Part shown: positions 1-11,593 of the stretch, in pieces
Layout of the letters: every line of letters begins with the position of its first letter
How positions within the stretch are numbered: position 1 is the first letter of the stretch
Source of the DNA: Sphingomonas sp. Ant H11
GTDB lineage: Bacteria; Pseudomonadota; Alphaproteobacteria; Sphingomonadales; Sphingomonadaceae
Length of the DNA stretch: 35,676 bases
Reading direction: 5' to 3'
Assembly (NCBI RefSeq): GCF_000797515.1
Contig: NZ_JSBN01000030.1
Coordinates: 1 to 35,676 of the forward strand
Notes under the pieces: generated by a model
What the model was told of the DNA's origin: nothing
The model's input: the letters and a program-made list of their open reading frames with translations, nothing else
Databases searched by the model: none
Position numbers and translations under genes: made by a program

Positions 1-122
1 CTCGGGATCGGAAGGGAGAGCTTTTAAGGCTCTTGCAGAAAGTTGGGAGGGGGGGCGGGTAACTCTCTGCACGGCCTAAGTAAGGTTTTGCGTACCGCGA
101 AAAAATCATACGATGGTTGTGG
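1..122. other. Left edge, no gene recognised
   Basis: This stretch follows the stop codon of the minus-strand oxidoreductase gene. I find no credible start or family match in either direction. It holds a G-rich run near 46-58 and, at 105-117, one copy of a 13-base motif whose inverted copy lies upstream of katG. On the minus strand the motif is followed by six T residues (100-105), but the stem it could form is only 3 base pairs, so I do not call a terminator. Confidence 0.4.
105..117 (-). repeat. 13-base motif, inverted copy of 6609-6621
   Basis: AATCATACGATGG is present here on the plus strand. If it is an operator it would serve a gene to the left of the window or mark the oxidoreductase 3' end. 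Two exact 13-base matches in 6.5 kb are unlikely by chance but not impossible. Confidence 0.35.
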
Positions 123-2504
123 TTACTCGCCGGATGTGGGCGGCACCGTGGCAGGGCGGGGGGCCACGCCCGTGAGCCCGGCGCGTTGGACTGCGGTTGC
201 GCCCGTGCTGCCTGCGACCGCCGGTCGCACGCGAACCGGAATCGATTTGTAGGACGGCGTCAGACACTGTTTGTCGATGTGGCCGAGCGCGACGAGCGCC
301 TGGCTCTCGGGATAATAGGCACCGCAACATTGCGGCGGCAGATCATAGCGGATTACGGTGAGCCCACGCACGACCCGGTCGGGATGGGCGTGCGCCAGGG
401 CCGTCTCGACATCGACAAGATCGCCCTCCGCCAGGCCCAGCCGCGTCATGTCGGCTTCGTTCATCATCAGCACATCGCGACGCCCGAAAACGCCGCGATA
501 GCGATCGTCCAGGCCGTAGATCGTGGTGTTGTACTGGTCGTGCGATCGCATCGTGGCGAGCCGCAAGATGTCGGGATCGTCAGTGTGCAGGTCTTCTTCA
601 AGGTGGTCGAAGATCAGGAAGTTGGCCTTCCCGGAAGCGGTGTTCCAAATGCGTTGCTGCGCCGCGTTTGGCAGTTGGAAGCCGCCGGGCTGGCGTATCC
701 GATCGTTGAAACCGGCAAATTCGGGATAAACCGACTCGATCTTGTCGCGGATCACGGCATAATCCGCGACCAGCCCCTCCCAATCGACATCGACCGTCGA
801 GCCAAGCGTCGCCCGCGCAAGGCTGGCGAGAATCCAGGGTTCGGAACGGGCTTCGCCGCTTGGCGGTTTGAGAAAACCGCGCGATGCGTGGACCATCGAC
901 ATCGAATCCTCGACCGTGATCGATTGCGGTCCGGTCGCCTGTTCGTCGCGTTCGGTCCGGCCGATCACCGGCAGGATATAGGTCGCCTTTCCGGTCAGCA
1001 GGTGCGTGCGGTTGAGCTTGGTCGCCAGCGACACCGCAAGATCGAGCCGACGGAAACCCTCGAAGCAGGCGGTCGGATCGGGCGCGGCGATCGCCAGATT
1101 GCCGCCGAGGCAAATAATCGCCTTTGAGGTCCCATCGCGCATCGCCGCGATCGATTCGACGACCGAGTGGCCAAACTTGCGGGGTGGCTCGAAGCCGAAG
1201 GTATCGCGAAACCGGTCGAGCATTTCCTTTGACGGGCGTTCGGTAATGCCGACGGTACGGTTGCCCTGTACGTTGGAATGGCCGCGCAGCGGGCTGATAC
1301 CGGCCCCGATCCGGCCGATATTGCCCTTGAGCAGCAGAAGGTTGACGATCTGTTGTACATTGGCGGTGCCGGTACGATGCTGCGTGATGCCCATGCCGTA
1401 GCTGACGATCGCGGCTTTCGCGCTGGCATAAGCCCGCGCAATGTCCTGCAGATTCTCGTGCGTCAGCCCGCTCGAACGTTCGATGTCCGCCCACTGCGCT
1501 TGATCGAGATTGGCCACGAATTCGGCGAAGCCCGAAGTGTGACCCGCGATGAAATCATGATCCAGCACCGGCGCGAGATCGGCGGCCCGGGCGGCGCGGT
1601 CCATGTCGACCAAGGCCTTGCAGATGCCCTTCAGGGCGGCGGCATCGCCGCCGATCCGGACCTGGAAATAGGTGGTCGCAATCGGAACCGACGTCATCGT
1701 CGCCATTTCGAGCGGCTCTTGCGGAGCCTGGAAGCGTTGCAGCGCCCGTTCCTTAAACGGGTTCATGACGATGATCGTCGCACCGCGCTTTGCCGCATTG
1801 TGCAGCGATGTCATCATCCGCGGATGATTGGTGCCGGGGTTATGGCCAATCGAGAAGATGAAGTCGCAGTGCTCGAAATCCTCGAGTGTAACGGTCGCTT
1901 TGCCCACGCCGATGGCACGCGGCAGACCGACCGAGGTCGGCTCGTGACACATGTTCGAACAGTCCGGGAAATTGTTGGTCCCGAACGCGCGCGCGAACAG
2001 CTGGAAGACGAATGCCGCTTCGTTTGACGCCCGACCCGAGGTGTAGAATTCCGCCTGATCGGGATGGTCGAGCGCCCGCATTCGCGCACCGATATCCGCG
2101 AGGGCATCGTCCCAACTGACCACCTCATAATGATCGGTGGCGGGATTATACCGCAGCGGGTGCGTGATGCGCCCCTGATTTTCGAGCCAGTGGTCGGGTT
2201 GCTGCCAGAGGTCCGATACGCTGTGTTCGGCGAAGAACGTCGGATCGACCCGCTTTGCGGTCGACTCCCAGGTCACCGCCTTTGCACCATTTTCGCAAAA
2301 CTCGAAGGCGGAGGTGTGTTTGGGATCGGGCCACGCGCAGCCTGGGCAATCGAAGCCGTTGGGCTGGTTGTTCTCGAGCAGCGTCTCCACGCCCTGAACA
2401 AGCACTTGCTGGCGCTTGAGCGTCTCGGCCACTGCCTTGAGAGCGCCCCAGCCGCCAGCCGGTTCGTTATAGTCGCGGATGCCATCGGGCCGTTTGTCAG
2501 TCAT
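123..2504 (-). CDS. FdhF/YdeP-family molybdopterin oxidoreductase
   Basis: The product (793 aa) belongs to the formate-dehydrogenase-alpha-like group typified by E. coli YdeP, a cytoplasmic Mo-bisMGD protein linked genetically to acid resistance; the substrate of this group is not firmly known. Residues 50-60 (NGFDCPGCAWPD) carry the C53/C56 pair typical of the group in place of a full N-terminal FeS motif. Residues 184-189 (NMCHEP) align with the active-site segment of formate dehydrogenases, C186 sitting where FdhF has selenocysteine, so a Cys-ligated Mo is likely. Motifs such as SIGHNPGTNHPR and RGHSNVQGNRT follow. There is no Tat signal, and length is normal for the family. The ATG start has no strong Shine-Dalgarno. 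It is divergent from an HdeA-like gene, which fits an acid-stress role. The family call is firm; the physiological role is inferred. Confidence 0.93.
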   Translation of the reverse strand: MTDKRPDGIRDYNEPAGGWGALKAVAETLKRQQVLVQGVETLLENNQPNGFDCPGCAWPDPKHTSAFEFCENGAKAVTWESTAKRVDPTFFAEHSVSDLWQQPDHWLENQGRITHPLRYNPATDHYEVVSWDDALADIGARMRALDHPDQAEFYTSGRASNEAAFVFQLFARAFGTNNFPDCSNMCHEPTSVGLPRAIGVGKATVTLEDFEHCDFIFSIGHNPGTNHPRMMTSLHNAAKRGATIIVMNPFKERALQRFQAPQEPLEMATMTSVPIATTYFQVRIGGDAAALKGICKALVDMDRAARAADLAPVLDHDFIAGHTSGFAEFVANLDQAQWADIERSSGLTHENLQDIARAYASAKAAIVSYGMGITQHRTGTANVQQIVNLLLLKGNIGRIGAGISPLRGHSNVQGNRTVGITERPSKEMLDRFRDTFGFEPPRKFGHSVVESIAAMRDGTSKAIICLGGNLAIAAPDPTACFEGFRRLDLAVSLATKLNRTHLLTGKATYILPVIGRTERDEQATGPQSITVEDSMSMVHASRGFLKPPSGEARSEPWILASLARATLGSTVDVDWEGLVADYAVIRDKIESVYPEFAGFNDRIRQPGGFQLPNAAQQRIWNTASGKANFLIFDHLEEDLHTDDPDILRLATMRSHDQYNTTIYGLDDRYRGVFGRRDVLMMNEADMTRLGLAEGDLVDVETALAHAHPDRVVRGLTVIRYDLPPQCCGAYYPESQALVALGHIDKQCLTPSYKSIPVRVRPAVAGSTGATAVQRAGLTGVAPRPATVPPTSGE

Positions 2505-2758
2505 GCCCGCAAATTACCGCCTGGCGAAGCAGCGTCTTGGATCGCATGCGCCGAAATTGGACCGATGGCAGCCAAATTTGGGCAAGGTTGGCGGCACCGC
2601 CGAGGACCCGAAACTCTCGTATTATTGGCCGACCCGGGTTCGTTACGGCAACAGTCCGGCGATCGATGCGGCTTGGCGTCGTGTCGGTCGTGTCACGAGC
2701 GCGGGGTCGCTACACCGGGCCGTGACCCAATGCCCAAAATAGCCTTTAGGAGCTTCTC
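2505..2758. promoter_or_regulatory. Divergent intergenic region, oxidoreductase / HdeA-like gene
   Basis: These 254 bases separate two divergent genes and must hold both promoters. Short dyads are visible (AAATTGG/CCAAATTT around 2552-2577, GGCGG-CA-CCGCC near 2591). I found no convincing -35/-10 pair and no GGAAC...CGTT pair of the alphaproteobacterial general stress sigma factor. An AGGAG Shine-Dalgarno at 2748-2752 serves the plus-strand gene. Confidence 0.4.
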
Positions 2759-3091
2759 ATGGTCGAATTGCGCTTTCATTCCTCGGTTCGTGTCGCGCTT
2801 GCCGCGCTATCGGTGCTGTCAGCGGTTACGGTAGCGGATGCTGCGACTGCGCCGGCCAAGCCCAAGCTGACCGAGACAATTACGTGCCGGGATTTCGTGC
2901 AGATGCGCGAGGAGTTCAAGCCGACGGTTGTCTCTTACGCGCTCGGCTACACGCACGCCAAGCAGCCGCAGCTCGATGCGGTTGATGTGGGGGGTGTTGC
3001 GCGGCTCGTGCCCGTGCTGGTCCAATCCTGCCGTGCCCGGCCGACCGAAACGCTGTTGCAAAGAATCAGTGCGTTTTTCCACCGGCTGTAA
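2759..3091 (+). CDS. HdeA/HdeB-like periplasmic acid-stress chaperone
   Basis: The product is a 110-residue secreted protein. Residues 1-29 form a signal peptide ending at an AxA-type site (VADAA). The mature part has exactly two cysteines, C43 in TCRDF and C91 in QSCRA, 48 residues apart, which is the spacing of the HdeA disulfide. It also has the HdeA-like pattern CxDF...FKPTVVSYALG...VDVGGVARLVPVLVQSC. HdeA proteins unfold at low pH in the periplasm and hold client proteins. AGGAG ends 6 bases before the ATG, so the start is well supported. The gene is divergent from a YdeP-type acid-resistance oxidoreductase and ends in a hairpin at 3109-3135. I cannot tell HdeA from HdeB by eye. The antisense frame across it is explained under the next gene. 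Confidence 0.8.
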   Translation: MVELRFHSSVRVALAALSVLSAVTVADAATAPAKPKLTETITCRDFVQMREEFKPTVVSYALGYTHAKQPQLDAVDVGGVARLVPVLVQSCRARPTETLLQRISAFFHRL

Positions 3092-3814
3092 CCGCGCTTG
3101 AACGATGTGCGGCGTCCGGCAGGCCTGGACGCCGCCTGCCGGGGCGCTGATCAGGATTGCGCCGCTGCGGTTCTTTTTCGCCAGAATCTGCGACCACGGA
3201 TTTGGCTTTGCAGCGCCGATCCGATGTAGCGTGTTGCGGTCGTGATGCAGGAAGGGCTGGTCCTGCCCGCGCACCGCCAACGTGGTCTGAATATCGTAAG
3301 ACCATGAATCATCGGGATTGAAGGTGATGTCGATCCGATAGGCATCGGTGCGGAACGCATCCTCAAGGAAATCGGTCGAGCAAATGCCGTAGTTGGTTGG
3401 TCCGCGCGTTGCCGTCAGTGTGATGGTCTTGTCGCCCGGTTTGCCGTGCCCGGATGCCAGCGCGGTTTGGCCGCGCGGGATGGCGAGCGTTTGCAGGATC
3501 AGGCCGGTTGCCGGTTCCCACAGCCAGTACCCCACCTGATCGTGAAAGGTGATGTCCTCTTCCACGGTCGTGATGTGGATGTGATAGCGCAAGCCGTAGA
3601 ACAATTGCGGTCCATTGGCCTGCGGGTCGATCGGCTCGAACACGATGTGCTCGATAAACGTACGCTGTTCGGGACCCGCCGGTTTCGGCGCGGTATCGGA
3701 TCCCTTGGTCGCCCGCCATGTGCCCGCAAGGGGACGGAGCGGACCCAGGTTTGCCAGGGTGTCCGGATCGACATCGCTCGGCTCGGTGAAGATGTCGCGG
3801 GGAAACGGATTCAC
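2819..3814 (-). CDS. Heme-binding beta-barrel (nitrobindin-like) protein, probable frameshift near its end
   Basis: The start is the GTG at 3814, preceded by GTAGGAG (3823-3829 on this strand); upstream codons look non-coding. Residues 7-213 match the family annotated as heme-binding or FABP-like beta-barrel, cytosolic proteins related to nitrobindin: IFTEPSDVDPDTL, LGPLRPLAGTW, FYGLRYHIHI, FHDQVGYWLWEP, IPRGQTALA, GICSTDFLEDAFRT and HHDRNTL. Family members end soon after a PNP motif like the one at residues 204-206. Here the frame runs on for about 117 low-complexity Arg/Leu residues antisense to the HdeA-like gene. Removing one A from the A5 run (T5 at 3174-3178 on the plus strand) gives the tail AKRTAAAQS and a stop at 3151, for 220 aa. 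I think that is the true end. Ligand binding is not shown by the sequence. Confidence 0.72.
   Translation of the reverse strand: MNPFPRDIFTEPSDVDPDTLANLGPLRPLAGTWRATKGSDTAPKPAGPEQRTFIEHIVFEPIDPQANGPQLFYGLRYHIHITTVEEDITFHDQVGYWLWEPATGLILQTLAIPRGQTALASGHGKPGDKTITLTATRGPTNYGICSTDFLEDAFRTDAYRIDITFNPDDSWSYDIQTTLAVRGQDQPFLHHDRNTLHRIGAAKPNPWSQILAKKNRSGAILISAPAGGVQACRTPHIVQARLQPVEKRTDSLQQRFGRPGTAGLDQHGHEPRNTPHINRIELRLLGVRVAERVRDNRRLELLAHLHEIPARNCLGQLGLGRRSRSIRYRNR
3109..3135. terminator. Hairpin between convergent genes
   Basis: Arms GCGGCGTCC (3109-3117) and GGACGCCGC (3127-3135) form a perfect 9-base-pair stem with a 9-base loop. It lies 17 bases after the HdeA-like stop and just beyond the expected natural end (3151) of the minus-strand gene, so it could end transcription in both directions. 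There is no clear T tract on either side. Confidence 0.5.
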
Positions 3815-3822
3815 GCAAGGGT

Positions 3823-3829
3823 CTCCTAC
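3823..3829 (-). promoter_or_regulatory. Shine-Dalgarno deciding a GTG start
   Basis: GTAGGAG on the minus strand lies 8 bases before the GTG at 3814. This selects the GTG over the upstream in-frame start at 3889, which would add 25 residues unlike the family. Confidence 0.7.
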
Positions 3830-3929
3830 AAAGGGGGAAGAGGGCGCTCGATCGCAACGCTTTTTAGGCTGGTCGCGGCGATTTGCCACCGCAATCGAGG
3901 GTGCGCAGCATCTTCCTTCGCCAGGGAGC

Positions 3930-3969
3930 GACCGCCCGGAATACCGCGCGTGCGGCCCCCCGGGCAGTC
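3930..3969 (-). terminator. Long hairpin after alsS
   Basis: Arms at 3930-3939 (GACCGCCCGG) and 3960-3969 (CCGGGCAGTC) pair over 10 positions, one of them a G-U wobble in RNA. The 20-base loop itself contains a CCGC/GCGG stem. It lies 24 bases after the alsS stop. No T tract follows, so it may be a Rho-linked or RNA-stabilising hairpin rather than a strict intrinsic terminator. Confidence 0.5.
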
Positions 3970-3993
3970 CCCTTAACGTTCGCGAAGCGGATC

Positions 3994-5667
3994 CTACAGA
4001 ATGCTGCCCTCGTGCACCATTTCGAACAGCTGCGCATTCTTGCTGTAATCGACATTGACGCCGATCAGCACGGGCCCCGGGGTGTCGAAGGCCTGGTGAA
4101 GTGCAGGCGCGATCGCGTCAGGGCCGGCGACCTGTATGCCCTTCGCGCCAAACGCCTCGGCATATTTCACGACATCGATCGGCCCAAGGTCCGTGCCCGA
4201 ATGGCGACCGTATTTCAGCTCCTCCTGCGCGGCGACCATGTTGTAGCTGCCGTCGATCCAGATCATGTGGACAAGGTTCGATTTCAGTCGCACCGCGGTT
4301 TCCAATTCCATGCCGGAAAACAGAAATCCGCCGTCTCCCGAGACCGACAGCACTTTCTCGCTCGGACGAACGATGCTGGCGGCGATACCCCACGGCAGTG
4401 CCACGCCCAGGGTTTGCTGACCATTGGAGATCAACACCTGACGTGCGCGAAAGCTGGTGAGATAACGCGACAGATACAGGCTGAACGACCCCATGTCCGA
4501 GCAGAGCGTAACGTCGGGCGTGAGCATCTTCTGGAGTTCGGCGATAATGCGCAGTGGATGGACGGGCGTCCCGCCTTGCGCGGCAGCTTCGGTGAGCAGT
4601 TGGACGCGGTCTGCGGCGATCACCTCGAGCAACGTCGCGGCTTTTGCGGAAGGTGCCTTGCGCGTAAGCTGCGGGGTCAGCCGGGTCAGGCTGGCCTCGA
4701 TATCGCCGATGACCTCGACGGAGGGGTTATAGGCGTTCTCGATCTGCGCCGGGACGACGTCGATATGGACGATCGGCCGATCCGATCCCTGGTTCCAGAT
4801 CGATGGCCAATATTCGACCGCATCGTAGCCGATCGTGACGACCAGGTCGGCGGACTCAAGCAAGGTGTCGGCGGCCTGATTGGCGATTTGCCCGACACGC
4901 CCACCGAATACGGCGAACTCGCGTTCCGAAACCGCACCCGCCGCCTGGAACGTGCCGACGACGGGCAGCGCCGCCAGGTCGAGCAGCGCGCGGATCGCCT
5001 TTGCCGCTCTGGGCTTGCTCGCCATCAGGCCGAGCAGCACGACGGGATTGTTTGCTGCGTTGATCAGGCGCGCCGCTTCCGCCAGCGCGCCCTCGGATCC
5101 TGCGCCGTAGCCTGGCATGCCGTTCAATGCGATTGGGCGGCACGCCGCCTCGCCGGTCATGATGTCGAGCGGCAATCCGACGAACGCCGCGCCCGGACGC
5201 CCGGTCTCCGCGGCGCGGAAGGCTGCAGACAGGATTTCGGCGGTGGCGGCGGGGGAGTCGACCTCGGCTGCATATTTGGTGACGGGTTTGAGCACATCGA
5301 CCGAATCCAGCGTCTGGTGCAATGCCTTGAGCCGGTCCGCCACGGCGACGGAGCCCCCCAGCGCAACGATCGGGTCGCCCTCGGAATTGGCGGTGGCGAG
5401 GCCGGTGGTGAGGTTTGCCACGCCAGGGCCCGACGTCGCGATCGCGACGCCCGCCTTGCCGGTCATCCGTCCGATCCCGCCGGCGATGAACGCGGCATTC
5501 TGCTCGTGGCGGCACACCACCGTCTGAATCGACGAATCGACCAGCCGGTCGAACACCTTGTCGATCTTGGCACCGGGCACGCCAAACACATGCGTGGTGC
5601 CACGCTGTTCGAGCGTTTCAACGACGATGTCGGCGCCGGTACGCGGCCGTGTGCTTGTCTGCGTCAT
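3994..5667 (-). CDS. alsS: Acetolactate synthase, catabolic type (AlsS/BudB)
   Basis: This 557-residue cytoplasmic thiamine-diphosphate enzyme condenses two pyruvates to 2-acetolactate and CO2. The N-terminal domain has VFGVPGAKIDKVFD (residues 27-40), where GAKID marks the catabolic AlsS group rather than biosynthetic IlvB, and the catalytic Glu at position 55 in RHEQNAA. The C-terminal domain carries the thiamine-diphosphate motif GDGG (444-447) through to N476 in GSYN. Length matches AlsS. The ATG at 5667 overlaps the alsD stop by four bases (ATGA), so the two are translationally coupled. With alsD it forms the two-step route pyruvate to acetoin, which consumes protons and carbon overflow. 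No regulatory subunit gene is nearby, as expected for the catabolic form. A biosynthetic role is the less likely alternative. Confidence 0.93.
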   Translation of the reverse strand: MTQTSTRPRTGADIVVETLEQRGTTHVFGVPGAKIDKVFDRLVDSSIQTVVCRHEQNAAFIAGGIGRMTGKAGVAIATSGPGVANLTTGLATANSEGDPIVALGGSVAVADRLKALHQTLDSVDVLKPVTKYAAEVDSPAATAEILSAAFRAAETGRPGAAFVGLPLDIMTGEAACRPIALNGMPGYGAGSEGALAEAARLINAANNPVVLLGLMASKPRAAKAIRALLDLAALPVVGTFQAAGAVSEREFAVFGGRVGQIANQAADTLLESADLVVTIGYDAVEYWPSIWNQGSDRPIVHIDVVPAQIENAYNPSVEVIGDIEASLTRLTPQLTRKAPSAKAATLLEVIAADRVQLLTEAAAQGGTPVHPLRIIAELQKMLTPDVTLCSDMGSFSLYLSRYLTSFRARQVLISNGQQTLGVALPWGIAASIVRPSEKVLSVSGDGGFLFSGMELETAVRLKSNLVHMIWIDGSYNMVAAQEELKYGRHSGTDLGPIDVVKYAEAFGAKGIQVAGPDAIAPALHQAFDTPGPVLIGVNVDYSKNAQLFEMVHEGSIL

Positions 5668-6473
5668 GACAATGTCCCATTCGGTTTGGAGGGTGATTTG
5701 GTCGGCTCGCCCTCCGCAGCGGCAATCTTCTGCGGCAGGTCGCTGTCGTCGAGATTGGAGCCGAGAAAGGCGTCGGTTTCGGGCAACTCGATGTGGAGAC
5801 CGTGCATTGTGCAAGTTTGCGCGGTCGCGTCGCTGATCTGGAAATCCAGCACATGGCCGCCCGACCTACGATCGGCGGTCAGAAAATGCAGGTGAAAGCC
5901 CGGCACGCCGAGGGTTCCCGCAAAGGTCGGCGTGCGAAAGCCCGCCAGCGTGCCCGCAACATTGGTGAGAACGGTTTCGGCTTGCCCCTTTGTCGCATCC
6001 TGCAGGGGCGGGAAGGGCCGGTGTTGTTCGCGCACGGTCCTGGTCGTCACGCTTGCAAACTGCCCGTCGACACGGATCGCCGTAAACAGATTGGCTTCGG
6101 TCAGCGCCGTCAGGCGGTCGAGCAGGTCGGCCTTTGCGATATCGGCCACGGGCAGGCTGCGCTCGGGTTTGAAGAAGGTGACAACCGCGAACGGTGTCTT
6201 CTGATCGTCCGTAACGGGCCGCGCCGAACCGTCCGAACGGAGCTGGTAGAACACGCCGTCGAAGCCCACCATCTCGCCGTCGAGATCGTTGAACGTGCCA
6301 AGGCCGAAGTCCCCATGCCGATGCAGTTCGCCATAGGTCGTCAGCCCTTCGTAGACACCCTCGACCAGCGCCGACATCAGCGATGTCTGGTACAATTCGC
6401 CGGATTTCGCATCCGCCGCGCGTCCGCCGGCGATCGCAGCCGCCCCGATCATCCCCAGCGCTGAGTCCGTCAT
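5664..6473 (-). CDS. alsD: Acetolactate decarboxylase (AlsD/BudA)
   Basis: The product decarboxylates 2-acetolactate to (R)-acetoin. The family signature LYQTSLMSALVEGVYEG...HGDFGLGTFNDLDGEM is intact. The zinc ligands are visible as HLHF and GGHVLDF: H195, H197 and H208 counting from the GTG one codon upstream, close to His194/196/207 of the Brevibacillus enzyme. About 269 residues, slightly longer than the usual 235-260 because of a polar tail rich in Ser, Lys and Pro. AAGGAG lies 8 bases before the ATG at 6473; a GTG directly before it (6476) is also possible. It is the first gene of the alsD-alsS operon and is divergent from katG. No AlsR-like regulator is adjacent, so regulation is not apparent. 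Confidence 0.95.
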   Translation of the reverse strand: MTDSALGMIGAAAIAGGRAADAKSGELYQTSLMSALVEGVYEGLTTYGELHRHGDFGLGTFNDLDGEMVGFDGVFYQLRSDGSARPVTDDQKTPFAVVTFFKPERSLPVADIAKADLLDRLTALTEANLFTAIRVDGQFASVTTRTVREQHRPFPPLQDATKGQAETVLTNVAGTLAGFRTPTFAGTLGVPGFHLHFLTADRRSGGHVLDFQISDATAQTCTMHGLHIELPETDAFLGSNLDDSDLPQKIAAAEGEPTKSPSKPNGTLS

Positions 6474-6476
6474 CAC

Positions 6477-10121
<3,645 letters not shown>

Positions 10122-10158
10122 GCGACGTGTCTCGGCAATCGCGCCAAGCGGATTCGCT

Positions 10159-11591
10159 TCAACTCAACCCGCCGCCCAGAACGCGGTACAGGGTGACGAG
10201 ATTGGTGGCGCGCGCGAGCCGCGTCGTCACCAGATCCCGCCGGGCGCTGTAGGCGGTGCGCTGTGCGTCGAGCGATGTCAGGAAGGAATCGACCCCTGCG
10301 CGATATCGTGCGTCGGACAGCCGCGCCGATATCTCAGCCGCCGATGCCCGTCGCGTCCGGGCGCCGATCTGGGCGTCGATCGTGCCGCGCGTCGCCAACG
10401 CGTCGGCGACCTCGCGGAACGCGGTCTGCAGGGTCTTTTCATAGGTGGCGACTGCGCCCTGTTGCTGGGCCCGTGCCAGATCCAGATTGCCCTTGCGGCG
10501 ACCGAAATCGAAGATCGGCAGGGTCGCGCCGGGTGCCACCGACCAGCTCTGGCTGTTGGCCCCGAACAGCCCGCTGAGCGCGGAGCTCACCGTGCCAAAG
10601 CTGGTGGTCAGCGAGATTGTCGGGAACATGGCAGCGCGCGCCGCGCCGATATTGGCATTTTGCGCAATCAGTTGATGTTCGGCCTGCAGCACGTCGGGAC
10701 GGCGCAGCAATACCGAGGACTGGAGGTCGCCCGGCAGCGCGTTCAAGGTCCGGTCGGTGTCTCCCAGCCCTTGCGGCAGCAGCGTCTCGGGCGTCGGGGC
10801 CCGACCAGCAGATCCAGCGCGTTGTGATCCTGCGCGATTTGCGCCCGCAGCGTCGCGATGTCATTCGCGGCGGATTCGTAATTGGTCTCGGCCTGGCGTG
10901 CGGCCAGTTCGGACTGCGTGCCGATCCGGAATTGCGCCCGCGTGAGTTGCAGCGACTGATCGTAGCTCGCCAGCGTCTCCTGCGCGACCGCGAGCAAATC
11001 CTGATCCGCCGCCAGCGTCAGATAGGCCGACGCGATCTCCGAGATGAGGCTGATCCGGGTGGCGCGCTGCGCTTCTTCGGTCGCGAAATAGCTTTGCAGC
11101 GCGCTTTCGCTGAGATTGCGCAGGCGACCCCACAGATCGAGCTCGAACGACGAAATGCCGACATTGCCGGAATAGACTTCAACGGTCGAATTGGAGGCCG
11201 CACTTGAGCCCGATCCACCGCTGGAGGCCGCTGCTGCCGTACCGTTGGAGATCGTCGCCGAGGCACCCAGGTTGACCGTCGGCAACAGGTCGGCGCGCTG
11301 CACCCGATATTGTGCCCGCGCTTGCAGGACGTTTGCTGCTGCCAGCCGCAAATCGCGGTTGTTGGCGAGGCCCAGCGCGATGACCTCGCGCAGTTTGGCG
11401 TCGGTGAAGAAGGTTTGCCATCCGATTTTTGAAATATCTGCGGCATCGCTGGACGCGGCGGGATACGCCCCTCCCGTCGGCAAAGCGGCGGGCACCGCGC
11501 CCTGCGGCCGGACATAACCCGGTGCGAGATTGCATCCGGCGAGCGCGGCACTGGCCAGCAGCGCGGCTGCAATGCGGATCGTGCTGGTCAT
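10159..11591 (-). CDS. RND efflux outer-membrane factor, NodT/OprM family (one frameshift)
   Basis: The third gene of the efflux operon encodes the TolC-like channel. Residues 1-20 form a lipoprotein signal with lipobox LAGC, then LAPGYVRP, typical of NodT proteins. The N-terminal half reads to QDHNALDLLVG and then loses frame; the C-terminal half resumes as PTPETLLPQ...MNALPGDLQSSVLLRRPDVLQAEHQL and ends YRVLGGGL. Restoring one base in GGGGCCC (10796-10802) gives LLVGAPTPETLL, the usual family sequence, and a clean 477-aa product. It starts 2 bases after the pump stop, so it is co-transcribed with pump and adaptor. The channel exports the pump's drug-like substrates across the outer membrane. 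Confidence 0.9.
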
Positions 11592-11593
11592 GG

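Noticed and set aside
3883..5895. Long plus-strand open frame (670 codons) opposite alsS
   Set aside because: It is antisense to the firmly identified alsS and alsD genes, has Arg/Gly/Asp-rich composition without any domain, and arises from high GC codon bias.
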